8,073 bases of DNA from Myxococcales bacterium (GTDB taxonomy: Bacteria; Myxococcota_A; Polyangia; Polyangiales; JADJMO01): assembly GCA_021783935.1 (NCBI GenBank), contig JAJXTK010000279.1, positions 1-8,073 of the forward strand, in the 5' to 3' direction. The notes beneath the pieces were generated by a model that had not been told where the DNA came from, did not search any database, and saw only the letters and a list, made by a program, of their open reading frames with translations. Below, piece by piece: positions 1-5,972 of the stretch (its first letter is position 1; each line of letters starts with the position of its first letter). The position numbers and the translations under genes are program-made.

Positions 1-173
1 AGCGCGGCGACGAGCTCGGTGGCGACGCCCGCGCGCCGACGGGCGTCATCGAGCGATGTCGCCAACGGGCACTTCACGCCCCGACGCTTCTTGCCGCCGA
101 GGGCGACCATCGCGAAGAAGTGCCCGGTGCGCTTGTCCTGGAACGCTGAACCTGTCGTGCGCTGTCTGCCCAC
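1..173 (-). CDS. Probable phage-type integrase, N-terminal part only (runs off left edge)
   Basis: The minus strand carries an open frame of 57 codons that continues past the left edge. It starts at a GTG (171-173) behind a very strong AGGAGGAGG ribosome site (178-186). An in-frame ATG at 189-191 is possible but has no comparable site. The product begins VGRQRTTGSAFQDKRTGHFF, then has a basic stretch (GGKKRRG) and a segment starting near residue 40 with the pattern 'TSLDDARRRAGVATEL'. A 'Gs-y-dk-tg-w-a-v-lggkkr ... T-eeA' layout is typical of the arm-binding N-terminal domain of tyrosine recombinases. The catalytic domain lies outside the window, so the family is inferred from the N-terminus and from context: it is last in a minus-strand primase-helicase operon, where satellites often carry their integrase. 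Another DNA-binding protein remains possible. Confidence 0.5.
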   Translation of the reverse strand, partial: MGRQRTTGSAFQDKRTGHFFAMVALGGKKRRGVKCPLATSLDDARRRAGVATELVAA

Positions 174-177
174 GTGG

Positions 178-186
178 CCTCCTCCT
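178..186 (-). promoter_or_regulatory. Ribosome binding site that decides the integrase start
   Basis: On the minus strand this reads AGGAGGAGG, a near-perfect anti-Shine-Dalgarno match, 4-7 bases before the GTG at 171-173. It favours that GTG over the in-frame ATG at 189-191, which lies upstream of the site. Confidence 0.6.
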
Positions 187-192
187 GGCATC

Positions 193-415
193 AACTTACC
201 GCGCGGCCCGACGCGCTGACGGAGCCGCTGACAGAGAACGTCCGGCGCGAGCGATTCGTTCGAGCAATCGTGTGTGGCGCGACGGACTGCGAGTCCGAGC
301 CAGGGCACTGCCTTGGTCAGCGGGGGCGGCCTGCTCCTCCGCCGACGTCCAATGCGGCCGACCCGACCCAACCCGACCCGATCGCGTCAACCGCTCGAGA
401 GCCATCGGCACGATC
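193..415. other. Intergenic gap with a short pentamer repeat and a small hairpin
   Basis: No convincing gene lies between the integrase start and the helicase stop. A 71-codon minus frame (196-411) begins at a GTG overlapping the helicase end, but it is Arg/Ala-rich without recognisable motifs. On the plus strand 361-380 reads ACCCG ACCCA ACCCG ACCCG, four head-to-tail pentamers with one mismatch. At 283-297 there is a perfect 6-bp inverted repeat with a 3-base loop (CGGACT GCG AGTCCG). No T-run follows the hairpin, so it is not an obvious terminator. Either could be a protein-binding site next to the integrase. Confidence 0.35.
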
Positions 416-1444
416 CTACTTCCTCGTCTTCAGCCGAATCAGGTTGGACCGGTTGGACGAGTCGGACGTGCTCGCGAAATTGCGTTCGGTATGAGGGCCT
501 ACCTCTGGTCCATCCGCAGCCTGTTCGGAGGCCAGCGCACGGACAACGAACTCGTGCGACGGCACGTAGGTCCGGGTCCGATCTTCGTCCGCTGGACGCG
601 GACCGGCCTCCCACCCGACCCGCCGGAGGATGATGCCGACGCGCGTCTGCTCGGCACGGCCCCACCGCTCGGGTTCGATGCCGAGCGCCTCGCACAAGAC
701 GTCACCCGTCGACACACGCGGCAAAGGGGCTCCCGGGCCAGCCGCCGCCGACTCGCGGACTCGTCGAGCCAGCCACGGCACGACGAGAGCCTCCCACGCG
801 TCCTCGACCACGCGCTGCTCTTGCTGCTCCGTGCATGCGGTCGCGAATTCGCTCGAATCGACGTGCCACGGCTCGTGCTGCTGGTAGCGGACGACGGCTT
901 CAGCCCAGAGCTGATCGGCCTCGCGCTCGAGAGCTCCTAGATCGATGCGCCCCGTGCGAACGGGCCACCACCGACGGTTGCCGGTCTCGTCCTGAAGGTA
1001 CGCACTCGCGTTCGTGGTACCGAACCCCGCCCATCGACGCGGGAAGTCGGCGGCGCGTCGCGCGTACGCAGGCCGATAAGAGTCGACCCGCCTCGAGACG
1101 AACGCCTTGATGCGCGTCGTCTCGTGCTTCGAGAGCGCCGCGAGCTCGCCGATTTCGACGATCCACTTGCCGCGGAGCGCCTGCGGCCCCTCCTTGCTGC
1201 CGATGTCGATCTCGGAGTCGAAGAACCACTCGGGCCGGCGCGCCAAGATCCGCAGGGCGGTCGACTTCCCACGCCCCTGCTGGCCTTCGAGCGTGACGAC
1301 CGTGTCGACCTGGCAGCCCGGGCTGTAAACACGCGCGACGCACGCGATGAGGCACTTCGCGCCCACCTGCGCGGCGTACGTCGACGGCGCGGCCCCGAGG
1401 TACTCGGGCATCCACGTGTTCAGACGAGGTGTCGCGTCCCACAC
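416..1444 (-). CDS. VapE/D5-like superfamily 3 replicative helicase, 5'-truncated
   Basis: The 342-residue product is a P-loop ATPase of the virulence-associated E type, the helicase half of primase-helicase modules in satellites and phages. In order it shows the family entry motif WDATPRLNTW (2-11), Walker A GQQGRGKST (54-62), Walker B WIVEIGEL (94-101), the IKAF segment followed by D-YR-AYARRAADFPRR (112-137), the sensor region TTNASAYLQD (143-152) and GNRRWWPV (155-162), which carries the likely arginine finger. The C-terminal 150 residues look like a winged-helix accessory region. The only usable start is the GTG at 1442-1444. The open frame, however, continues 19 codons upstream to 1501 and includes HPIRDYLDGL, a conserved part of the family, before a TAG at 1502-1504. 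The gene has therefore probably lost its first hundred or so codons to the neighbouring plus-strand insertion, and may be a pseudogene or make a core-only protein. Confidence 0.85.
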   Translation of the reverse strand: MWDATPRLNTWMPEYLGAAPSTYAAQVGAKCLIACVARVYSPGCQVDTVVTLEGQQGRGKSTALRILARRPEWFFDSEIDIGSKEGPQALRGKWIVEIGELAALSKHETTRIKAFVSRRVDSYRPAYARRAADFPRRWAGFGTTNASAYLQDETGNRRWWPVRTGRIDLGALEREADQLWAEAVVRYQQHEPWHVDSSEFATACTEQQEQRVVEDAWEALVVPWLARRVRESAAAGPGAPLPRVSTGDVLCEALGIEPERWGRAEQTRVGIILRRVGWEAGPRPADEDRTRTYVPSHEFVVRALASEQAADGPEVGPHTERNFASTSDSSNRSNLIRLKTRK

Positions 1445-1496
1445 GAGACCGTCGAGGTAGTCGCGGATCGGGTGGAACTTGTGACGGCGCGCGACG

Positions 1497-2246
1497 ATGA
1501 CCTACCGCTGCATCGAGTGCGGTGCCGAGTACGAGCAGCACGTGCCGCTGTGCACGTGCTGCCTCGAGAGCGGCGTCGTCGTGCCGATGGGTCGGCGCGT
1601 ACGTGCGCTCATCGACTACGCGCCGGAGGTGACGGACGCGTCCGCGCTCCTGCGAGGCTCGTGGCAGGTCGTAGAAGCGCCGGCCTATCCCACGCTGCAG
1701 CTTCGCCGCGGAGCACTCGTCGTGCTGACCGGGCCGCCGGGCGCCGGCAAGAGCACGATGGCCTGCCTCGCCGCGGACAGCACGCGGAAGACGGTCGTCC
1801 TCGCGTCCGTCGAGGAGCCGCCCGGGCCCTCGCTGGCTGCGCGTCTCGGTCGTTGCGGTGTTCGTCGATCGGATTTCGGCGTCGTCGGCCGGGCCTCCGT
1901 CGATCAGCTCGTCGAGGTCTGCCGCCGTCGCGACCCCGCTGCGCTGATCGTCGACAGCGTGCAACCAGCGGATTTTCGGGCTCGCGACCTTCGCCATCTC
2001 CTGGCCGTGCTGCCGCGGCTCGAGATCCTGTTCGCGGTGTCGCAGCAGAACAAGCGCGGCGTCGTGCACGGTGAGCAGGCGCTCGTCCACGAGGCTGATG
2101 TCGTCATCGAGTGCGATGCGTTGCGCTGGCGCCTCTCGAAATCGCGATACCAGCCGATCGATGTTCCCGAAGCCCGCGGCGCAGTCCTAGTGACGTCGCG
2201 GGCCACCACGTCACCCGAGAACGCGGAGGTCGCGAATGACGTCTGA
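1497..2246 (+). CDS. Zinc-ribbon RadA/Sms-like RecA-fold ATPase (short form)
   Basis: The 249-residue protein opens with a four-cysteine zinc ribbon (C5-x2-C8 and C19-x2-C22), as in RadA/Sms. A RecA-type core follows: Walker A TGPPGAGKST (78-87), a beta strand VVLASVEE (100-107), Walker B AALIVDSVQ (148-156), and the stretch FAVSQQNKRGVVHGEQALVHEADVVIE (179-205), which parallels the RadA 'GHVTKEG-iaGP--LEH-VD' region. KSRYQPI (215-221) corresponds to the RadA KNRFG motif. The protein ends where RadA would begin its Lon-like domain, so it is about half the usual length. By family analogy it should bind DNA and help remodel recombination or replication intermediates; an element-specific role is open. 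The ATG at 1497 lies at the zinc ribbon, with an in-frame stop at 1482-1484. It has no clear ribosome site. It is the first of five overlapping genes, and its start is antisense to the truncated helicase. Confidence 0.75.
   Translation: MTYRCIECGAEYEQHVPLCTCCLESGVVVPMGRRVRALIDYAPEVTDASALLRGSWQVVEAPAYPTLQLRRGALVVLTGPPGAGKSTMACLAADSTRKTVVLASVEEPPGPSLAARLGRCGVRRSDFGVVGRASVDQLVEVCRRRDPAALIVDSVQPADFRARDLRHLLAVLPRLEILFAVSQQNKRGVVHGEQALVHEADVVIECDALRWRLSKSRYQPIDVPEARGAVLVTSRATTSPENAEVANDV
2225..2230 (+). promoter_or_regulatory. Ribosome binding site GGAGGT for the second operon gene
   Basis: GGAGGT sits 5 bases before the ATG at 2236, inside the end of the preceding ATPase gene. It fixes that start and indicates translational coupling across the 11-base overlap. 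Confidence 0.65.
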
Positions 2247-2577
2247 GAGGGTCTGCCTCTTCTGCTTGGCGCCGGACGCGATGTCCGTGAAGTTCGATCG
2301 ACGCGGCAAGCCGTTCCTGCGGTGCTTCGCCTGCGGCGTGCGGGCGTTCATGCCGTCGTTCCAATCGCTCAACGGCGTGGCGATCCTGACCCCCTACGCC
2401 GAGTCCGTGGTCGAGCAAATGGCGCAGAATCGCGCGGTCGCCGACGAAAAGCGGCGCCTCGTTGCGGCGCTCGTTGACGGGATCCGCGCCAAGCTCGTGC
2501 GATCGCCGGCGGCAAGTGCCGGGTCGTCATCCCAGCAGGCGCCCGCCCCGTTGGCGCACGGAGGTACGCGCGCATGA
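2236..2577 (+). CDS. Small zinc-ribbon protein of unknown function
   Basis: The 113-residue product starts with a compact zinc ribbon: C7-x2-C10, then a KFDRRGKPF loop, then C30-x2-C33 followed by GVRAFMP. This 'C--C ... RRGKPFLRC-ACG-RAF' pattern resembles short zinc-ribbon proteins of phages and plasmids that bind nucleic acid or serve as protein adaptors. The middle (about 45-85) is predicted helical and charged. The tail is Ser/Ala/Pro-rich and probably disordered. The start is supported by a GGAGGT site. The gene overlaps the preceding one by 11 bases, and its TGA overlaps the next ATG as ATGA, so production is likely coupled. I do not recognise the family beyond the zinc ribbon; with the upstream ATPase also carrying one, a shared DNA-related job is an inference. 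Confidence 0.7.
   Translation: MTSERVCLFCLAPDAMSVKFDRRGKPFLRCFACGVRAFMPSFQSLNGVAILTPYAESVVEQMAQNRAVADEKRRLVAALVDGIRAKLVRSPAASAGSSSQQAPAPLAHGGTRA
2560..2565 (+). promoter_or_regulatory. Ribosome binding site GGAGGT for the third operon gene
   Basis: GGAGGT lies 8 bases before the ATG at 2574, within the end of the zinc-ribbon gene, and supports that start and coupled translation. Confidence 0.6.
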
Positions 2578-2918
2578 TCCCCAGCCGAAGTTCGTTCGCT
2601 CGTGTCGAAGCGCCCGCCTCGCTTCCCGAGGAGGAGCCGCGCGGCGGAGCAAACACCGAGCATCTTCGCGCGGCCGAAGAAGCGGAAGCGGCCGTACGGC
2701 GAGAAGCCGAGCGGCGGGCGCGGCGTGAGATGGAGGAAGTCGAGGGCCGGCGTGCCATCACGCGCGCCGACTTGCGCTCGATCCACGCGCTGGAGCATCG
2801 AACCCACCTCGTGCGCGCCGACACGACGGTGACGCGCGCCAACGGGCTCCTCTCGTTGGCCCTCTGGTTCGCGCTCGGAGCTGGCGCGACCTACTTCGCG
2901 TCGAGGACGGCATCGTGA
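2574..2918 (+). CDS. Small coiled-coil protein with C-terminal membrane anchor
   Basis: The 114-residue protein is not one I recognise. Residues 28-62 are almost entirely Ala, Glu and Arg in a heptad-like pattern, consistent with a charged helix or coiled coil. Residues 90-109 (starting NGLLSLALWFALGAGATYF) form a single hydrophobic segment close to the C-terminus. There is no signal peptide, so the layout is that of a tail-anchored protein with its body in the cytoplasm. It starts in an ATGA overlap with the zinc-ribbon gene behind a good ribosome site, and ends in a GTGA overlap with the next gene, which has the same soluble-then-anchor layout. The two may act together at the membrane; this is inference. 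Confidence 0.6.
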   Translation: MIPSRSSFARVEAPASLPEEEPRGGANTEHLRAAEEAEAAVRREAERRARREMEEVEGRRAITRADLRSIHALEHRTHLVRADTTVTRANGLLSLALWFALGAGATYFASRTAS

Positions 2919-3199
2919 CCGGCTCGCTCTTCGCGCTCACGGATCGCTTCTTGGGGTCGCTCGCTCCAACCTCCGTGCAGGAGCGCCCTCTACTGCCGCG
3001 CGCGTCGGTCTTCGGAGAGGATCCCGAGCAGCAGCTGCTTGCGCACGCGGCACAGGTACAAGGCGAAGCTACGCACGCCCAAGCCGAGAATCAGGTCGCG
3101 CACGCGTTCGCCGATCGCGCGCCGCTGATCGGCGTGGCACTCGGCGTGGCCACGATGTGTTTCGTGCTCTCGCGTCGCGGGAACGGGGGCCACCGATGA
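2915..3199 (+). CDS. Second small protein with C-terminal membrane anchor
   Basis: The 94-residue protein starts at a GTG in a GTGA overlap with the previous gene. The N-terminal 30 residues are mixed. Residues 36-68 are rich in Glu, Gln, Ala and His with helix propensity. Residues 69-85 (APLIGVALGVATMCFVL) form one hydrophobic segment followed by RR and a short Gly-rich tail, which suggests a tail-anchored membrane protein with a positively charged end. I recognise no family. Its stop overlaps the next start as ATGA. Having two adjacent small anchored proteins is compatible with a membrane complex, a phage-type structural pair or a membrane-acting effector, and the sequence does not decide among these. 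Confidence 0.55.
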   Translation: MTGSLFALTDRFLGSLAPTSVQERPLLPRASVFGEDPEQQLLAHAAQVQGEATHAQAENQVAHAFADRAPLIGVALGVATMCFVLSRRGNGGHR

Positions 3200-3747
3200 G
3201 TCGCCGGTCGCGAGCCGACGCGAAGCGATCGTCGCGCGGAGCCCCTCGCAGCGGCGCGTCTCGAGAGAGGCCGCAGAACGCGAAACCGCGGAAGCGAGGG
3301 TCGTACGAGGCGCGGTCAGCGCCGATCGCGACTCGCGACTGGAGCACCGCCGTCGCATCGCTCGCGAAGGCGGTCCGGCGTGGCGGAGGGCCCTTCACGA
3401 TCGGTCGATCGGTTGCGCGCAATCTCCGTCTCCTGCCACTGCGCTACGGTTCCAGCCGCAAGATCGAGATCCTGTGGCGGGGTTCGGCCGGCAAGGCCGT
3501 GACGCTCGAGCGGAAGCTCCAGTCGCACGCGTGCAGGAAGTACCCTAACCGCGTGGCCAACCAGAACATCGGCGGCGGCCGGCGGGCGCCCGATGGGCCG
3601 CACGTCCTTTACGTCGCGCTCCTGCCGGCGGCTCCGCCGAAGGTCACGGTCGTCGAGAGCCTCGTCGGTGGAGTGCGCCGGCGCACGCGCCGACGGCGAA
3701 CGGCATGTCGCGTCGCGAGCCGTGCACAGCGCTCGCGGCGCAGGTGA
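3196..3747 (+). CDS. Very basic protein with GIY-YIG nuclease-like features
   Basis: The 183-residue protein starts at the ATG of an ATGA overlap. The same frame is open further upstream, but a start there would run deep into the preceding gene. The first 45 residues are Arg/Ser-rich and probably disordered. Residues 66-141 resemble a GIY-YIG fold: PFTIGRS (66-72) could be the second core strand, R75 or R78 the conserved arginine, E105 in TLERKL the metal-binding glutamate, and NQNIGGG (122-128) the Asn/Gly turn before a final strand HVLYVAL (136-142). No clear first GIY tripeptide is visible, so the assignment is tentative. The C-terminal 25 residues are nearly all arginine-rich, suggesting nucleic-acid binding. 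As the last gene of the coupled operon it may be its nuclease; an RNA- or DNA-binding structural protein is the alternative. Confidence 0.5.
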   Translation: MSRRSRADAKRSSRGAPRSGASRERPQNAKPRKRGSYEARSAPIATRDWSTAVASLAKAVRRGGGPFTIGRSVARNLRLLPLRYGSSRKIEILWRGSAGKAVTLERKLQSHACRKYPNRVANQNIGGGRRAPDGPHVLYVALLPAAPPKVTVVESLVGGVRRRTRRRRTACRVASRAQRSRRR

Positions 3748-3807
3748 CGCCTCCAGTCGCGCACGCCACTCCCGCGGCCGGCATGAGCTCGGCTACGCTC
3801 GTCTGCG
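3748..3807 (+). promoter_or_regulatory. Likely promoter gap before the MmeI-like gene
   Basis: This is the only clear break in the plus-strand gene chain before 4675. A TACGCT hexamer at 3794-3799 ends 8 bases before the ATG at 3808, the spacing expected of a -10 box driving a leaderless transcript. No Shine-Dalgarno sequence precedes the ATG, which agrees with that reading. I see no good -35 box. The call rests on one short motif. Confidence 0.35.
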
Positions 3808-4674
3808 ATGGAGCTCTCGGCGTTCCTCGCGAAGTGGTCGACCTCGGGCGGCGCCGAGCGGGCGAACAAGGACAGCTTCCTCGTCGACCTCTGCGACGTC
3901 CTCGGCGTGGCGCACCCCGATCCCAAGACGGGCGACCCAGCGAAGGACGGCTACGTCTTCGAGCGCGCTGCGAAGCTGCACCACCCAGACGGCAGCTTCA
4001 CGACCGGCTTCATCGACCTCTACAAGCGCGGCTGCTTTCTGCTCGAGGCCAAGCAGGGCTCCGACGCTGGGCACGCGAAGGCCGGGACGGCGCGACGCGG
4101 AACAGGGTCGTGGTTCACCGAGATGGACCGCGCGCTCGGGCAGGCACGCAACTACGTCGAGTCGCTCCCGGCCGACGAGCCGCTGCCGCCGTTCCTTGTC
4201 ACCTGCGACCTCGGGCATTGCTTCGAACTCTACGCGCAGTTCGACGGATCCGGCGAGTACCGGCCGTTTCCGAACGCACCGAACAAGCGCATCTTCCTGC
4301 GCGACCTCGAGAAGCGCCCGGAGCTGCTCGACGTGCTGCGCGCGGTCTTCGTCGATCCGACGTCGCTCGATCCGAGCAAGCAGAGCGCGAAGGTCACGCG
4401 CGAGATCGCCGAAGACCTCGCCGCGATCGCCGCCGATCTCGAGAAGGCCGGCCACCCCGCCGAGTCGGTCGCGACGTTCCTCATGCGATGCATCTTCACG
4501 ATGTTCGCCGAGGATGTCGGCCTGCTCCCCGAATGTCTCCTCACCAACGCGCTCGCCGAGCATTGGATCCCGAACCCGGCTCGCGAAGGTGTCGGAGTCA
4601 GGCCGCCCGCGCGGGCGTCGTGGTTCGTGCTCGGACCACTGTGGCGCGGGCCGGAGCCAGTGCGCCGGCCCTAG
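3808..4674 (+). pseudogene. N-terminal nuclease part of an MmeI-like type IIL/IIG restriction-modification enzyme (truncated)
   Basis: The 288-residue frame matches the start of single-chain restriction-methyltransferases of the MmeI/YeeA type. A helical N-terminus (KDSFLVDLCDVLGV, 21-34) leads to the PD-(D/E)xK centre GFIDLYKRGCFLLEAKQ (67-83), with D70, E80 and K82 in the D-X9-E-x-K arrangement known for MmeI. Then come MDRALGQARNYVESL (106-120), FLVTCDLGHCFELY (129-142), and the helical linker that precedes the methyltransferase, ending VATFLMRCIFTMFAEDVGLLPE (221-242). Full-length relatives have about 900-1000 residues with NPPY and target-recognition domains. Here similarity stops near residue 250 and the last 40 residues are Pro/Arg-rich with no match to the family. 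The break falls around 4555-4575, just before the inserted ATPase operon. Without its methylase and specificity domains it cannot be a normal restriction enzyme. It is either a remnant or a repurposed nuclease domain. Confidence 0.75.
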
Positions 4675-4706
4675 TCGCCACGATACGCCGAAGCTATGGG
4701 GGCCCG
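4675..4706 (+). promoter_or_regulatory. Short leader of the ATPase/TOPRIM-like operon
   Basis: Only 32 bases separate the end of the truncated MmeI-like frame from the ATPase ATG at 4707. A GGGGG run at 4698-4702, 4 bases before that ATG, is the only ribosome-site candidate. A promoter would have to lie here or inside the degenerate tail of the upstream gene (about 4575-4675). I see no convincing -10/-35 pair. Confidence 0.3.
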
Positions 4707-5972
4707 ATGCCGCAGCTTGCTCGACTTCGGGTCGACCGCTTCAGGAACGCGCGACCGGGTATCGACCTGAAGTTCGGTCCGACGTTCAATGTGCTGTTGG
4801 GCAAGAACGCGACCGGCAAGTCGACGCTGCTCGATCTCATCGCCGCGGCTACGAACGACGACCTCTCGCCTTACTCCGAGGAGGAAGGCGGCTACGACAT
4901 CACGTACTGGCTTGCAAAGGACGATCGGGAAGTCGAGGTTCACGCCGCAAGAAAGCGCGCCATGCTTGGGCAGGAGGCCGCCGAGCGTGGGAACGAGAAG
5001 GTCTACGACGACACGTCAACGATCGTGCTGCGGACAGCTAACGTCGAAACGGATCGGTTCGAGGTCTCTGGCGCAACGGGCAACTGGCTCCAAGCCGACG
5101 GCTCGAAGCGGACCTTCGAGCTCCGACTTGGAACCTCCGGACGTCGGGTAGCTCTTCGCGCGCTCTTCGCGGTCGCGGACTTCGGGGACGTTCACGCCAC
5201 CGCGGGCGCGCGCCGCATCCGCGACGCGCTCGACATCATCGGATTCTGGGGTGAGGTGCCTCGCTTCGACGAAGCGCTTGGCACCTTCTCCGCGATCGGT
5301 CAGGCCCAATTCCAGCTTGGCAGGGAGGGGAGCGGCGGCGGGCACGGAAGTTTCGGCGCCTGGCTCCCCATCGAGTTCGTCCGGGTCGCCAACGAACCTG
5401 CTACAGGCGAGGCGCTCGTGGTGCCCTTCACGAAGCTAGGACAGCTCGCGACGATCCCCCAGCTCCTCGGCTTCACATCCGCGGAGCTCCGGCCGCGATT
5501 GCTGGCACGTTCCCAGGACGGCGAGAAGGTCACTTCGAAATACCTCGGTTTCGACTGCCTCTTCGCACGTGCAGACGGTTCGAAAGTTTCGTACGGCCTC
5601 CTAAGCTTCGGTCAGAAGCGGCTGTTCGCCTTCCTCTGGTATCTCGCGGTTCGCCAAGATCGGCCGGTTGTCGCCGACGAACTGCTGAACGGCCTGCACC
5701 ACGAGTGGATTCGCGCCTGTTTTGATCGGATGGAGGGGCGGCAGAGCTTCCTCGCGACGCAGCATCCGCTGCTCCTTGACCACATTCCGGTTACTTCGAT
5801 CGAAGCGGCCGAGACGACGTTCATCCGATGCAGTTCCGTCGTCTCGTCGAACGGAGGGGAGCAACTCGACTGGAGGAACTTCGACCATGAAGAAGCCGAA
5901 CGCTTCTTCATCGCGTACCAGACGGGCATCCAGCAGGTGAGCGAGGTGCTTCGTTCGGAGGGGCTATGGTGA
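4707..5972 (+). CDS. ABC/OLD-type (AAA15-like) ATPase, probable anti-phage sensor
   Basis: The 421-residue protein begins MPQLARLRVDRFRNARPGID, the usual 'L--l-v-nFr' entry of SMC/OLD/RecF-like ATPases. Walker A is GKNATGKST (32-40). The large middle (about 60-290) carries the insertion typical of OLD-like ATPases. The ABC signature is LLSFGQKR (298-305), Walker B is PVVADELLNGLHHEWI (320-335) with D324 and E325, and the H-loop is LATQHPLLLD (349-358) with H353. No TOPRIM domain is fused to it, unlike OLD itself; the partner is encoded by the next gene. The frame is open far upstream of 4707, but that part is an antisense-like, Arg-rich translation of the MmeI-like gene, and the family homology starts at this ATG. 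It overlaps the next gene by 7 bases (ATGGTGA). By analogy with AriA of PARIS, AbiLi and GajA-type ATPases it probably senses phage and controls its partner. Confidence 0.8.
   Translation: MPQLARLRVDRFRNARPGIDLKFGPTFNVLLGKNATGKSTLLDLIAAATNDDLSPYSEEEGGYDITYWLAKDDREVEVHAARKRAMLGQEAAERGNEKVYDDTSTIVLRTANVETDRFEVSGATGNWLQADGSKRTFELRLGTSGRRVALRALFAVADFGDVHATAGARRIRDALDIIGFWGEVPRFDEALGTFSAIGQAQFQLGREGSGGGHGSFGAWLPIEFVRVANEPATGEALVVPFTKLGQLATIPQLLGFTSAELRPRLLARSQDGEKVTSKYLGFDCLFARADGSKVSYGLLSFGQKRLFAFLWYLAVRQDRPVVADELLNGLHHEWIRACFDRMEGRQSFLATQHPLLLDHIPVTSIEAAETTFIRCSSVVSSNGGEQLDWRNFDHEEAERFFIAYQTGIQQVSEVLRSEGLW

Noticed and set aside
283..297. Hairpin CGGACT-GCG-AGTCCG as a terminator
   Set aside because: It has only six base pairs and no T-run on either strand, and it lies inside a same-strand gene series where no stop of transcription is needed.
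56..940. A 294-codon plus-strand frame
   Set aside because: It lies mostly antisense to the helicase. The product is Arg/Ser/Pro-rich with no motif, while the minus strand carries unmistakable helicase motifs.
1124..2074. A 316-codon plus-strand frame
   Set aside because: It is antisense to the helicase and then out of frame with the RadA-like ATPase, and it has no recognisable features.
900..2090. A 396-codon minus-strand frame across the helicase/ATPase junction
   Set aside because: It is a GC-driven shadow of the helicase on one side and of the RadA-like gene on the other. The composition is Arg/Gly/Ala-rich with no domain.
3793..4563. A 256-codon minus-strand frame
   Set aside because: It mirrors the MmeI-like gene. 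The plus strand shows the PD-(D/E)xK centre and family-specific order, so the minus frame is a shadow.
3705..4706. A 334-residue N-terminal extension of the ATPase
   Set aside because: The frame is open, but the peptide is Arg-rich noise overlapping the MmeI-like gene. OLD/RecF-type homology begins at the ATG at 4707, which has a purine-rich site upstream.
3593..5041. A 482-codon plus-strand frame
   Set aside because: It is a Ser/Arg-rich out-of-frame reading over the MmeI-like gene and the start of the ATPase, both of which have clear motifs in another frame.
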